From Rhodothalassium salexigens DSM 2132 (GTDB lineage Bacteria; Pseudomonadota; Alphaproteobacteria; Sphingomonadales; Rhodothalassiaceae), in NCBI RefSeq assembly GCF_004341375.1, contig NZ_SLXO01000010.1, positions 43,762 through 107,761 of the forward strand: a stretch of DNA of 64,000 nt. The letters run 5' to 3'. The position numbers were made by a program, and so were the translations under genes. The notes beneath the pieces are model-generated. The model made no database searches and was not told the origin of the DNA. It saw only the letters and a program-made list of their open reading frames with translations. Shown one piece after another: positions 42,237 through 52,632 of this stretch; positions within the stretch are counted from its first letter, which is position 1, and every line of letters starts with the position of its first letter.

Positions 42237-42935
42237 GTGAAGCGTTTTTATTCCGACGCGGCCGTCGTTCCGGCCGACGAGGGCTATGCCGTCGTGCTCG
42301 ACGGTCGCCCGGTCAAGACGCCGGGGCAGCGCCCGGTGGCCGCCCCCACCCGTGCCCTGGCCGAAGCGGTGGCCGAGGAGTGGCAGGCCCAGGGCGAGAC
42401 CCTCGACCCCGCCGCCATGCCGCTAGCCCGCAGCCTCAACTCGGCGATCGACACCAGCGACGAGCAGCGCGCCGCCGTGGTCACGTCGCTCAGCCGCTAC
42501 GCCGAGACCGACCTGTTGTGCTATCGCGCCGCCGGCCAGCCCGACTTGGCCGAACGCCAGCGCTATCTGTGGCAACCCTATCTGGACTGGGCGGCCGAGC
42601 GCTTCGCGGCGCGCTTTGCGCTCGCTGAAGGGGTGATGCCGGTGGTCCAGCCCCAGGCCACGGTCGATGCCCTGGCGGCGGCGGTGGCCCGGTTCGACCG
42701 GTTCCGGCTGACCGGCGTGCACCTGGCCGCCGGGGTGACCGGGTCGGTGGTGCTGGCCCTCGCACTCGAAGCGCGCTTCGCCTCGGCCGAACAGGTCTGG
42801 ACCGCGGCCAGCCTGGACGAGGCGTTCCAGGCCGAATTGTGGGGCGAGGACAGCGAGGCCGCCGAACGCCGCGCCGGCATCGCCGCCGAGGTGCGCGCCG
42901 CCGATCGGTTCTTGAGCCTGCTCGACGCCGGCTAA
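42237..42935 (+). CDS. ATP12 family F1-ATPase assembly chaperone
   Basis: A 232-residue protein of the ATP12 family, which in mitochondria binds the F1 alpha subunit before assembly. Family features are KRFYSDAAV at the start, [12 protein letters not shown], the [17 protein letters not shown] block and [13 protein letters not shown]. It starts at GTG 42237, 6 bases after the preceding gene. Bacterial homologues are largely confined to alphaproteobacteria, which supports the organism call. Confidence 0.92.
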   Translation: MKRFYSDAAVVPADEGYAVVLDGRPVKTPGQRPVAAPTRALAEAVAEEWQAQGETLDPAAMPLARSLNSAIDTSDEQRAAVVTSLSRYAETDLLCYRAAGQPDLAERQRYLWQPYLDWAAERFAARFALAEGVMPVVQPQATVDALAAAVARFDRFRLTGVHLAAGVTGSVVLALALEARFASAEQVWTAASLDEAFQAELWGEDSEAAERRAGIAAEVRAADRFLSLLDAG

Positions 42936-43128
42936 GCGTGCGCGCCGGTCGGGGCCGCGATGGCCCCGGCGCGGTTTTCCGACCTCTGGGTTATTGACAG
43001 CGGCGCCCCGCGGCGATCAGCCTGTGCGCCGCACACGGCCGTGCCGCCCTGTCCATGGGGGGGCGCGGCCGCTGTATCCGCGCCGGCCGCTCGCCCGGCC
43101 AACCATCACAATAAGGGGGACCGTGCCC

Positions 43129-44661
<1,533 letters not shown>

Positions 44662-44699
44662 GCGGTCGCCGGTCGGGCGTCCGCGCCCGGCCGGGCGGC

Positions 44700-44954
44700 T
44701 CAGCCGCCGGTGACCGGCGGGAACAGCGCCACCTCGTCGTCGGCGCCGACCGGGGTCGCCGGGTCGCGCGCGTGGACCTGGTTGACCGCCACGCACAGCC
44801 GCTCGCGCTCGCCCAGCACGGCGGCATAAGCGCCGCCCCGGCCGGCCAGCCAGTGGAGCAGGCTGGCCACGTCGACCACCGCGGCCGGCGGTGCGACCTC
44901 CTCTTCGGCGACGCCAAGGCGTTCGCGCACCCAGGCGAAATACAGCAGTTTCAT
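44700..44954 (-). CDS. moaD: Molybdopterin synthase sulfur carrier subunit
   Basis: An 84-residue ubiquitin-fold protein that ends in GG (PPVTGG), the site of thiocarboxylation in molybdopterin synthesis. The family pattern MKLLYFAWVRERLGV and NDQV-like VNQVHARD is present. It lies 46 bases after pgsA on the minus strand. The expected partner moaE does not follow: the next gene is the convergent pccB. Confidence 0.92.
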   Translation of the reverse strand: MKLLYFAWVRERLGVAEEEVAPPAAVVDVASLLHWLAGRGGAYAAVLGERERLCVAVNQVHARDPATPVGADDEVALFPPVTGG

Positions 44955-45000
44955 GGTCGCGCGGTCCCGAGGTCGTCGGCGCGTGAGGCTGCCGCGCCGC

Positions 45001-45600
45001 TCAGCGATCCTCGCCGGCGTCGGTGGGGCCGGTCAAGTGCGGCCAGGCGGCGGCGGTGTACTGCCAGCCGGTGATCGCGGTCATGGCCGCCGCCAGCCAC
45101 AACAGCGCGAGCCCGAGCAGGTGCGCGCCGCCGGCACCGGCGCCGACGAGCGGCGCGCCGAGCAGCACGGCGATGGCGACCAATTGTACCGTGGTCTTCC
45201 ACTTGGCCAGCCGCGACACCGGCATGGTCACCTTCACATTGCCGAGAAATTCGCGCAGGCCCGAGATGAAGATTTCGCGGAACAGGATCACCACCCCGGC
45301 GACCACATGAAGCCCGGCCAGCCGGCCGTCCCAGGCGAGCAGGATCAGCGCCGCGCCGACCATCAACTTGTCGGCGATCGGGTCGAGGAAGGTGCCGAGC
45401 CCGCTGACCACCCGCAGCTTGCGCGCCAGCCAGCCGTCGAGGAAATCGGTCAGGGCGGCGACGGTGAACAGCAGGAAGGCAGCCAGGCTCTTGGTCGGCT
45501 CGGCCAGGAAGAAGACGCCGGCCAAGAACGGCACGGCGGCCACCCGCGCCACGGTCAGGGCGTTGGGCAGGTGGCGCAGGGCGGTGCGGGCACTGGTCAT
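45001..45600 (-). CDS. pgsA: CDP-diacylglycerol-glycerol-3-phosphate 3-phosphatidyltransferase
   Basis: A 199-residue inner-membrane enzyme that makes phosphatidylglycerol phosphate. The CDP-alcohol phosphotransferase motif D-G-x2-A-R-x8-G-x3-D-x3-D is exact (DGWLAR, then GTFLDPIAD). Four or more hydrophobic segments surround it. It starts at ATG 45600, 21 bases after the TerB-like gene, and is followed by moaD, as in many alphaproteobacteria. Confidence 0.94.
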   Translation of the reverse strand: MTSARTALRHLPNALTVARVAAVPFLAGVFFLAEPTKSLAAFLLFTVAALTDFLDGWLARKLRVVSGLGTFLDPIADKLMVGAALILLAWDGRLAGLHVVAGVVILFREIFISGLREFLGNVKVTMPVSRLAKWKTTVQLVAIAVLLGAPLVGAGAGGAHLLGLALLWLAAAMTAITGWQYTAAAWPHLTGPTDAGEDR

Positions 45601-45621
45601 CGGCTGGCGGTCCGGGCCGGC

Positions 45622-46044
45622 TCAGGCCGGGACGGCGAAGCTTTTGCGCCGGGCGGCGGCCCCGCGCTCGATCGCCGCGGCGGTCAGCCGGTCGATGCCC
45701 AGTTCGTGGCGGATCAGTTCCAGGATGCGCAATTCTTCCTGGCTCAGATGGCCGTCGGCCGCCGCCACCTCGCAGGCGACCGCATAGACCAGATCGCCAT
45801 GATACTGGTCGATCGCCTCGGCGATCAGGCCGATCACCGCGTCGAGCCCCTCGTCTTCCTGAAGCATCTGGGTACACGCCTCGCTGTCGGCGAGCAGGCG
45901 GTTCTTGTCGTAACTGGCAAAGCAGGGCAGGCCGCCGACCGCGAAGGTCATGCGGTTCAATTCGCTGTCGGTCATGTCGCCGTCGCAGGCCGATACCAGG
46001 ACCATGGTATAGACCAGGGCGGTCTCGGGGCTGATGGTGCTCAT
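45622..46044 (-). CDS. TerB-like domain protein
   Basis: A 140-residue mainly helical protein resembling the TerB/DjlA N-terminal domain: acidic helix pairs with ACDGDMTDSELNRM near residues 19-32 and AAADGHLSQEELRILE near 97-112, spaced like duplicated metal-binding half-repeats. TerB domains occur in tellurite resistance and phage-defence operons and also alone. Here no other ter gene is near, so no function is assigned. ATG 46044 is chosen because it gives the start of the folded domain. Confidence 0.7.
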   Translation of the reverse strand: MSTISPETALVYTMVLVSACDGDMTDSELNRMTFAVGGLPCFASYDKNRLLADSEACTQMLQEDEGLDAVIGLIAEAIDQYHGDLVYAVACEVAAADGHLSQEELRILELIRHELGIDRLTAAAIERGAAARRKSFAVPA

Positions 46045-46312
46045 CTGAGGACTCTTTGTGCTGCGGGATACCGGCTTGTGGCCGGCTGAAAAGGACCGGG
46101 CCTGGGCCCGCCTTGGTTGGCGACAAGCTATCGCGCGTGCGGCCGCTGAGCAAGGGGGCGCCCGGTATCGCCGCCGGCTCAGAGAACACCGGCACCATGA
46201 TCGTGTCGAGTGAGCGTCGGCGCGGGCCCGGGCCACAGTTCCAGGTGGTAAACCTGTTCCGCTTATGCCTATCCTCGACCGCCCACAAGGGGGGCATGGC
46301 GGGAGAGGGCCG

Positions 46313-48793
46313 ATGACCATCGATCTCGACCAGATGACCGATGCCGCGTTCGCGCGGCTTCGCAAGGATAACAGCCGGCTGACGCTGCAATATCTGGACG
46401 GCGCCCAGTATCGGGGCCGGTTCGACCGGCGGCTGGCGGCGTTCGCAGGCCAGGCCCGGTTCGTGCGCGAGTTCGACAGCCTCGACGCGCCCGGCGCGCT
46501 GGTGGCGGAAGATTTCCTGCTCGCCGGCGATGGCGCTGATGACGGCGGCGACGACGACGACGCCGGGCCGTTGCGCCGCGCGGTCTTGGAAAGTGCCGCC
46601 GAGGGGCTCGATTTCGGCCCCGGCGAACGCCCGGGCTATGGCCCGCCGGGCGGCGTGGTGACGCTCGACGAGGTGTTGGTGCCGGTGGTGGCGGAACAGC
46701 CGATGGTGCTGCTCGGCCGGGCGGTGTTGACCCGGCTGCCCGCAGCGGCCGACCGGGACACCGCAGACCATGGGGCCGCCGAGCCCGATGCGGTGTCGGG
46801 CTTTTTTCTGCTGGAGCGCACGACCCCGCCCGAGGCGATCAAGCCCTTATTGTCGGGGCGCAAGCTGCGCACGCTGCGCGCGTTCACCGAGGCGCTGTTC
46901 GCGCCGCGCCTCGACCAGGCGGTGCTCAGCCTCGACGAGATCGTCGACAGCATCCAGGAACAGGTGGCGCTGATCGGCCGGGATATCCTCGCCACGGTCA
47001 AGCTGGTGCTGTTTGGCATCGAGCGGCTGGACTTTTTCGGCGGCTTTTCCAGCCAGTCGCTCGACAAGCGCCAGCGGCTGATCCGCAACACCCTGCTCGA
47101 CCCCGACAGCGACGGGCCGTTCGGGCTGTTCCGCGACATGGCCCGGCTGCGCGCGCTGATCTATGCGGGCTATTACCGGCGCGAGGCGAGCTATCGGCGC
47201 ATCGGCTTCGTGCCGCCGCCCGACCGGCCGACCCATGAGGGCCCGGCGCCCGAACGCGCGGTGCCCACCGGCCGGCTGACCGGCGGCGAGAGCTTCGACG
47301 TGATCGTCGTGGGCTCGGGCGCCGGCGGCGCGGTGACCGCCTACAATCTGGCGCGCCAGGGCTATGAGGTGGCGCTGTTGGAGGCCGGGCCGCTGGTCGC
47401 CAACGCCGAGATCACCCACAACGAAGCGGCGATGACCGCCAAGCTCTATGAGGATGGCGGTTTGCAGACCACCGCCAACAACGATCTGGTGATCTTCCAG
47501 GCCCACGCGGTCGGCGGCTCGACGGTGGTCAACAACGCCATCTGCCTGAACTTGAAGCCCGAGACCCTGCACCCGCGCGCCCGTGCCAATCATCCCTTCG
47601 ACCTGTGGGCGGCGCGCTTCGACATCGATATCGACCGCGACCGCTTCTACGCCGCCTATGACACCATCGCCGACTTCCTGCCGATCCGCGAGATCAGCGA
47701 GACCCAGGCCGGCCCCAATGGGCGATTGCTGCTCGACGGCTGGGCGGCGTATCGCCAAACCCTCGACGACCCGGACGACCGCGCCGCGCCGGCCGGCCGG
47801 TTTCGCAAGAATTATCGCCAGGACGGCTATGGCTGTTTCCAGTGCGGCTATTGCAACACCGGCTGCCCTTATGAGCGCAAGAACGACGCCCGCGGGCGCT
47901 ACATCCACGAGGCGGCGACCCGCCACGGGCTCAAGGTGTTTCCGCGCACCTGGGTCGACCGGGTGCGCCTGCGCGACTGGTGGGGCGGGGCGCTCAAGGC
48001 GCAGGGCGTCTATGCCCGGGTGCCGGGCCAAGGCGGCGTGTGGATCGGCGCGCGCCACGCGGTGGTGCTGGCCGGCGGCGTCGGCGCGACCACCGCGATC
48101 ATGCGGCGCAGCGGCTTGAGCCACAATGTGGGCAACCAGGTCAGTTTCAATGTGGGCAGCCCGATGCCCGCCCTTTATGACCGCGAGATCGGCGCGCAGT
48201 ACGGCGTGCAACTGGCCACCTATGTGGACCTGGGCGACTATCTGCTGGAATCGCTGTTCCACCCGCCCTTAGGGCTGGCGGTGATGATGCCCGGCTGGTT
48301 CGCCGACCATTTCGACCGCATGCACAGCTATGACCGGCTGGGCAGTGCCGGGGTCCTGTTCGCCACCCACAATTCGGGCCGGGCGCGCCGCGACGGGGCC
48401 ATCGACTATGTGATGTCGGGCGAAGAACTGGCGCTTTACAAGCGCTCATTGGCGACGCTGGCGCGGGTTCACTTCGCCGCCGGGGCGGTCGAGGTCTACC
48501 CGCCGTCGATCGCCGGGGCGACGCTCAAACGCGGCGACGATATCGAGGCCCATATGGACCATTTCATCCGCCGGCCGGGCGACGCCACCATGTCGTCGAG
48601 CCACCCGCAAGGCGGCAGCCCCATGCACGGCCGGCCCGAATGGGGCGTGGTCGACGCGCGCTGCCGGGTCCACGGCACGCGCAACCTGTTCGTCACCGAT
48701 GCCTCGGTGTTCCCAAGCGCGATCCGGGTCAACGCCCAATGGACCACCATGGCCATGGCCCATTATCAGAGCAGCCGCCCCGATTGGATCTGA
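46313..48793 (+). CDS. GMC-family oxidoreductase with N-terminal extension
   Basis: An 826-residue flavoprotein. Residues about 1-180 match nothing recognised. Residues about 185-300 are helical and resemble the N-terminal part of long-chain alcohol oxidases or gluconate dehydrogenase subunit 3. The FAD-binding fold begins at 328, with GSGAGG at 334-339. A CGYCNTGCPY cluster lies near 521-530. The C-terminal GMC domain carries HPQGG and NAQWT, holding the expected catalytic His and Asn/His. Substrate is probably an alcohol, sterol or similar. ATG 46313 has GGGAGAGGG upstream. Confidence 0.85.
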   Translation: MTIDLDQMTDAAFARLRKDNSRLTLQYLDGAQYRGRFDRRLAAFAGQARFVREFDSLDAPGALVAEDFLLAGDGADDGGDDDDAGPLRRAVLESAAEGLDFGPGERPGYGPPGGVVTLDEVLVPVVAEQPMVLLGRAVLTRLPAAADRDTADHGAAEPDAVSGFFLLERTTPPEAIKPLLSGRKLRTLRAFTEALFAPRLDQAVLSLDEIVDSIQEQVALIGRDILATVKLVLFGIERLDFFGGFSSQSLDKRQRLIRNTLLDPDSDGPFGLFRDMARLRALIYAGYYRREASYRRIGFVPPPDRPTHEGPAPERAVPTGRLTGGESFDVIVVGSGAGGAVTAYNLARQGYEVALLEAGPLVANAEITHNEAAMTAKLYEDGGLQTTANNDLVIFQAHAVGGSTVVNNAICLNLKPETLHPRARANHPFDLWAARFDIDIDRDRFYAAYDTIADFLPIREISETQAGPNGRLLLDGWAAYRQTLDDPDDRAAPAGRFRKNYRQDGYGCFQCGYCNTGCPYERKNDARGRYIHEAATRHGLKVFPRTWVDRVRLRDWWGGALKAQGVYARVPGQGGVWIGARHAVVLAGGVGATTAIMRRSGLSHNVGNQVSFNVGSPMPALYDREIGAQYGVQLATYVDLGDYLLESLFHPPLGLAVMMPGWFADHFDRMHSYDRLGSAGVLFATHNSGRARRDGAIDYVMSGEELALYKRSLATLARVHFAAGAVEVYPPSIAGATLKRGDDIEAHMDHFIRRPGDATMSSSHPQGGSPMHGRPEWGVVDARCRVHGTRNLFVTDASVFPSAIRVNAQWTTMAMAHYQSSRPDWI

Positions 48794-48836
48794 CCGGCGT
48801 CCCGCCACGGCGCCATCGGCAGCGGGCACATGACAC

Positions 48837-48872
48837 AAAAAGGCCGCGGCATGACGGGGCCATGCCGCGGCC
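48837..48872 (-). terminator. Intrinsic terminator of the outer-membrane protein gene
   Basis: A perfect 12-bp stem (GGCCGCGGCATG 48842-48853 with CATGCCGCGGCC 48861-48872) and 7-base loop. On the minus strand the stem is followed by TTTTT (48837-48841), so it ends the gene at 48902-49570. It may also stop the GMC oxidoreductase transcript. Confidence 0.85.
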
Positions 48873-48901
48873 GGTCTTGGTCTGGGTCGTCGGGGCGGTG
48901 C

Positions 48902-49570
48902 TTAGAACTGCACGAAGATGCCCGTGCCGACGCGCCAGCTGTTCAGGTCGATACCGGGTGCGACGGTGGCGTCGTCCAGTTCGAACCCGATGCCGCCGAG
49001 CTTCTCGTTCGACAGCGAGTTGTAGAAGGTATAGTCCATGCCCGCGCGCACGCCCATGAAGCTGGTCAGCATGTAGTTGACCTCGCCCCCCAGACGCAGG
49101 CCGTCCAGGTTCTTCGAGGCGTCGTCGAGATCCTTGTCAAGCGGATCGGCGGTCACCTTGGAATTGACGTAGCCGACCTTGACATTGGCCAGGGTGCGAT
49201 CCGACAGGGCGTAGCCGATGGTGCCGTTGACGCCGAACGACCGGCCCTTTTCCAGATTGGTTTGCAGGCCGAGCGGCTCGCTGCCCACCTTGGTGTCGGC
49301 GAACGAATAGTCGAAGCGGCCTTCAAGGCCCAGGACGAAATTGTTCTGGAACTGGTAGCGATAGCCAAGACCCAAGTCCAGGAACAGACCGTCGGCATCG
49401 AAGCCAAGTTCTTTGATATTCAGAACGTCTTCGTTGATCGAGACATTATTGTTCTCATAGCCGAAACCCAAGTCGCCATAGGCGCCCGTGAAGGGCTCCG
49501 CATTCTGTGCGTACGCTTGGCTCGACATAAGAGCGATGGTGGAAGCAGCAACCAGGGCCTTGCCGTACAT
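48902..49570 (-). CDS. Outer-membrane beta-barrel protein
   Basis: A 222-residue protein with a clear signal peptide (MYGKALVAASTIALMSSQAYA, cleaved after about residue 21), then alternating amphipathic strands as in OmpW/opacity-type 8-strand barrels. It ends in Phe (IFVQF), the BamA-recognised C-terminal signature. No ligand site is visible. A near-perfect AGGAGG precedes the ATG, implying high expression. A TTGACT box (minus strand, 49635-49630) upstream could be its -35. Confidence 0.85.
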   Translation of the reverse strand: MYGKALVAASTIALMSSQAYAQNAEPFTGAYGDLGFGYENNNVSINEDVLNIKELGFDADGLFLDLGLGYRYQFQNNFVLGLEGRFDYSFADTKVGSEPLGLQTNLEKGRSFGVNGTIGYALSDRTLANVKVGYVNSKVTADPLDKDLDDASKNLDGLRLGGEVNYMLTSFMGVRAGMDYTFYNSLSNEKLGGIGFELDDATVAPGIDLNSWRVGTGIFVQF

Positions 49571-50016
49571 TCTTTTCCTCCTGAGGCATTGTCATAGCAA
49601 CGCAGGGGATATGTACTTGGCTTTGGCAAAGTCAATGGATAATGGTATACAAAAAAGTTGATAATTATACTTTTATTGGCATAATAAACTTCTGTATAAA
49701 TCAATTTTTTATTGGGTTTCAGTGTGTCATCTGCGGTATTTTCGGTCGCCGGTTTTGACGCGTAACGTATTGATCCATCCGATCGCCCGTGGCGGGCGTG
49801 ATCTTGCCCGTGCGGTCGCTCAGGGTGGCATGACCTGTCGATCCGGTTAAGGCGGCGGTTGGCAGGATGTTGTCCGGCCACTGTGGCGAGGTTGCGGCGG
49901 ACCGCCTGTATCATTTGAGAGGGCCGGTGTTGTTTTGAGGCGCCGGGCGGTTCTGGAATGACGCACGCGGCGCCGGGGCGTTGCCGTCGGCGGCGGTTTT
50001 TCGGCGGTGGGCCGAG
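49571..50016. other. Intergenic region with an AT-rich core
   Basis: No gene is supported. The core (about 49615-49740) is strikingly AT-rich and lies upstream of the outer-membrane protein gene, on the minus strand. A TTGACT at 49635-49630 with 17-base spacing to ATATCC is a weak promoter candidate. The rest is GC-rich spacer leading to the chemotaxis pseudogene. Confidence 0.5.
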
Positions 50017-50033
50017 TTGGCACGAACCTTGGT
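50017..50033 (+). promoter_or_regulatory. Sigma-54-like promoter, -12 element altered
   Basis: TTGGCACG (50017-50024) followed by 4 bases and TTGGT (50029-50033) matches the sigma-54 consensus YTGGCACGrNNNTTGCW except for G in place of C in the -12 TGC. It lies 72 bases before the start of a chemotaxis-receptor remnant; such genes are often sigma-54 dependent. The altered -12 may make it inactive, matching the decay of the gene. Confidence 0.5.
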
Positions 50034-50104
50034 TAGAGGGGAGCGCGCGACCCGGTGGGCGGGGCGCGCCCCTGTTAGCAATGCGTTCAAAAGGACCCTC
50101 AATC

Positions 50105-50829
50105 ATGTCTTTCGCCAACATGACGTTCGCGACCAAAATCTATGCCGTCGTTTGCGCCGTCTGCGCCAGGAGGTGATCGCGCTCAACCGCGCCGAGTACC
50201 GCCTCGCCGCGGCGCCGACTGTCGGCGAGCGGCGCGCCGCCATCGAACGCCGGCAAACGCGCGCCGAGGCCGTCGAAGCGGCCGAACGCGAAGCCGCCAA
50301 GCAGCGCCGTGAGGCCGAGCAATTGGAGGTCGAGGCGCGCGCCAAGCAGGAGCGGGCGCAACGCGAGGCGGCCAAGGCCGAGGCGCTGCGCGGTGCCGTT
50401 GCCACCTTCGAAGAAGACATCCGCTCGGTCCTCGACGCCCTGGCATCGAGTGCGTCGGAACTGGACGCCACCGCGCACCAGATGGCCGCCACTGCCGAGG
50501 AAACCACCGCCCAGGCGACCACCGTGGCGACCGCCTCGGACCAGACCTCGCAGTCCATGCAGATCGTCGCCGCTTCCACCGACGAGTTGGACCGTTCGAT
50601 CGCCGAGGTGACCGGTCAGGTGTCGCAATCGGCCGCTGCGGCGTCGACCCAGGTCTTGTCCGCTGCGAAGACGGTGGGCGAGCGCGGCGAGATCCTCAAG
50701 GCGCGGGTCGAACATTTCCTCGGCGGCATCCGCCGCGGTGAAGAAGAGGCGCTGGCGGAAAACGCCTTCGACAGCGTCGTCGCCATGGCCCACCCGGCCA
50801 ATGACACAACCCTGAGCGCGGTGGCCTAA
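50105..50829 (+). pseudogene. Decayed methyl-accepting chemotaxis protein
   Basis: The first 23 codons (MSFANMTFATKIYAVV and on) read in one frame to a TGA at 50176, as in the start of a receptor's first membrane helix. The rest continues in another frame: a ligand-domain fragment (EVIALNRAEYRLAAAP), a charged linker, then methylation-helix sequence (ASSASELDATAHQM to GQVSQSAAAAS), and a C-terminal end (KTVGERGEILKARVEHFLGGIR). The HAMP region, the second membrane helix and the signalling tip that binds CheW/CheA are missing. At least one frameshift and two or three deletions explain this. Confidence 0.75.
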
Positions 50830-51063
50830 GGGTCCGGCCACCCGCTTGTCACCTCTGCCCACCAGGGGTCGGGGTTGTTGGCGGCTCGGTCTGCGGACCG
50901 GGCCGCCACTTTTCGGTTACGCACCCGGTTGACTCGGTTGACCGCCGGTGCCGGACGCGCATGGCTATGGCCTCGGGGCGGGCTGTCTGCTAGAGCCGGA
51001 TGCGGTGTATACAACCGGCCCGGTGCCCGTCGCTGGCGTGCCCGGCCGTTCGGAGTCGCTGTC

Positions 51064-51927
51064 ATGGTCGATCGCCTGCCCGCCCGTCTGGTCTTGAAGC
51101 TCGCCTGTCCCGACCAGCGGGGCATCCTGGCGCGCCTGGCGCCGCTGCTCGCCGAGCATGGCTGCGACATCCGCGAAGCCTCGGTCTATGGCGACCCGCA
51201 AAGCGCGATGTTCTTCGTGCGCATGGAACTGGTCAGCCCCGACCGGACGCTGCACCAGCTGGAAGAGATCGTCCGCCCGCTCGCCGACACCATGGCGCGC
51301 ACCTGGTCGCTGCACACCCTGGGCCGGCGCATGCGCGTGCTGGTGGCGGTGTCGAAGGCCGGCCATTGCCTGAACGATCTGCTGCACAAATGGCAGATCG
51401 GCACCCTGCCCATCGACATCGTCGGCGTGGTCTCGAACCATCCGACGCTCGCCCGCACCGTCGAGTGGCACGGCCTGCCGTTCCACCATCTGCCGATCAC
51501 GCCCGACACCAAGCCCGCGCAGGAGCAAGCCTTTCGCGGCCTGATCAAGGACAGCGGCGCGGAGCTTGTGGTGCTGGCGCGCTACATGCAGGTGTTGTCG
51601 GACGGCATGAGCGCCTGGCTCGGCGGCCGCTGCATCAACATCCACCATTCGTTTCTGCCGAGCTTCAAGGGCGCCAAGCCCTACCATCAGGCGCACGCCC
51701 GCGGCGTCAAGCTGATCGGCGCCACCGCCCACTATGTGACGGCGGACCTGGACGAAGGCCCGATCATCGAACAGGACGTGCGCCGGGTCACCCACGCCAC
51801 CACGGTCGACGACATGGTCGCCATGGGCCGCGAGGTGGAAGCCTCGGTGCTGTCCCGCGCCGTGCGCTGGCACGCCGAACACCGCGTGTTCATGACCAAC
51901 GGCCGCACGGTGGTGCTGCGGAGTTAA
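51064..51927 (+). CDS. purU: Formyltetrahydrofolate deformylase
   Basis: A 287-residue enzyme that hydrolyses 10-formyl-THF to formate and THF, balancing one-carbon pools. An N-terminal ACT domain (LKLACPDQRGILARLAPLLAEHGCDI-type; here CPDQRGILARLAPL) is followed by the formyltransferase domain with NIHHSFLPSFKGAKPY, whose His is catalytic, and GATAHYVTADLDEGPII. Start is ATG 51064 with GGAG upstream. It is convergent with the cyclophilin gene; the 234 bases before it hold no supported gene. Confidence 0.95.
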   Translation: MVDRLPARLVLKLACPDQRGILARLAPLLAEHGCDIREASVYGDPQSAMFFVRMELVSPDRTLHQLEEIVRPLADTMARTWSLHTLGRRMRVLVAVSKAGHCLNDLLHKWQIGTLPIDIVGVVSNHPTLARTVEWHGLPFHHLPITPDTKPAQEQAFRGLIKDSGAELVVLARYMQVLSDGMSAWLGGRCINIHHSFLPSFKGAKPYHQAHARGVKLIGATAHYVTADLDEGPIIEQDVRRVTHATTVDDMVAMGREVEASVLSRAVRWHAEHRVFMTNGRTVVLRS

Positions 51928-52059
51928 GGCACTCGGGCGCCTTGTGTCGGCCTCTTGATGCTGGGGGTGTGGGCTTGGCGCGATTGCGACGAGCGTTCGG
52001 GCGCCCATGACGGGGGAGGTAAGGCCCGTACGAACACCGGGTCGGCTCCCCCGCCGCCG

Positions 52060-52632
52060 TCAAATCACCTCTGCGCGCAGGATTGGCACCGGTGGGTCGA
52101 GCATTTCTTGAGCGCCGGCCCGGCCGAACAGCCGGTCGAGGCTGTCGACCCCCTCGACCAATTGGCCGAAGGCGGCGAAGCCCTGGCCGTCGGGGTGGCG
52201 CGCGCCGCCGGCGTCGAGCGACGGCGTGTCGGCGCGGCACAGGAAGAAGCCGCCATAGGTGCGTCCGGGCTCGAACCGCGCCGCCGAGACGGTGCCCCGG
52301 CGATGGCGCAGGCCGGTCCGGTCGGTCGGTTCGTGGGCCACCGGGGGCAGCGGCTGCGGGTCGTCGACCCACAGCCCGCCCTGGGCCACCTCAATCGGGT
52401 GGTCGGGCCGGTGGCTGGCATTGGCACGGGTGACGATGCGGTAAAAGCCGGTGCCGTCGAACGCGCCCATGGCCGCCAAGTCGGCGAAATAGGCGCAGGT
52501 CAGCGGGGCGGCGGCGTCGTCGAGCGCGATCACCAACCGCCCGACCCCGGTGTCGAGGGCCAGGTGGCGCCGCCGGCCGGGCCCGGGCTGTGGCGTCGGC
52601 TGCGGCGTCGGTGTGGGGGTGTCGGCGGTCAT
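52060..52632 (-). CDS. Divergent cyclophilin-type peptidyl-prolyl isomerase
   Basis: A 190-residue protein with a Thr/Pro-rich N-terminal lead (to about residue 20) and a cyclophilin fold. It keeps FYRIV (the Arg of the catalytic FxR motif), GTVSAAR and GFFLCRAD in place of the usual SQFFI block, and GFAAFGQLVEGVDSLDRL. Several normally invariant residues differ, so activity is uncertain. The ATG overlaps the hydantoinase B stop by 4 bases, indicating coupling. It is probably the last gene of the regulator-to-hydantoinase series. Confidence 0.8.
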   Translation of the reverse strand: MTADTPTPTPQPTPQPGPGRRRHLALDTGVGRLVIALDDAAAPLTCAYFADLAAMGAFDGTGFYRIVTRANASHRPDHPIEVAQGGLWVDDPQPLPPVAHEPTDRTGLRHRRGTVSAARFEPGRTYGGFFLCRADTPSLDAGGARHPDGQGFAAFGQLVEGVDSLDRLFGRAGAQEMLDPPVPILRAEVI

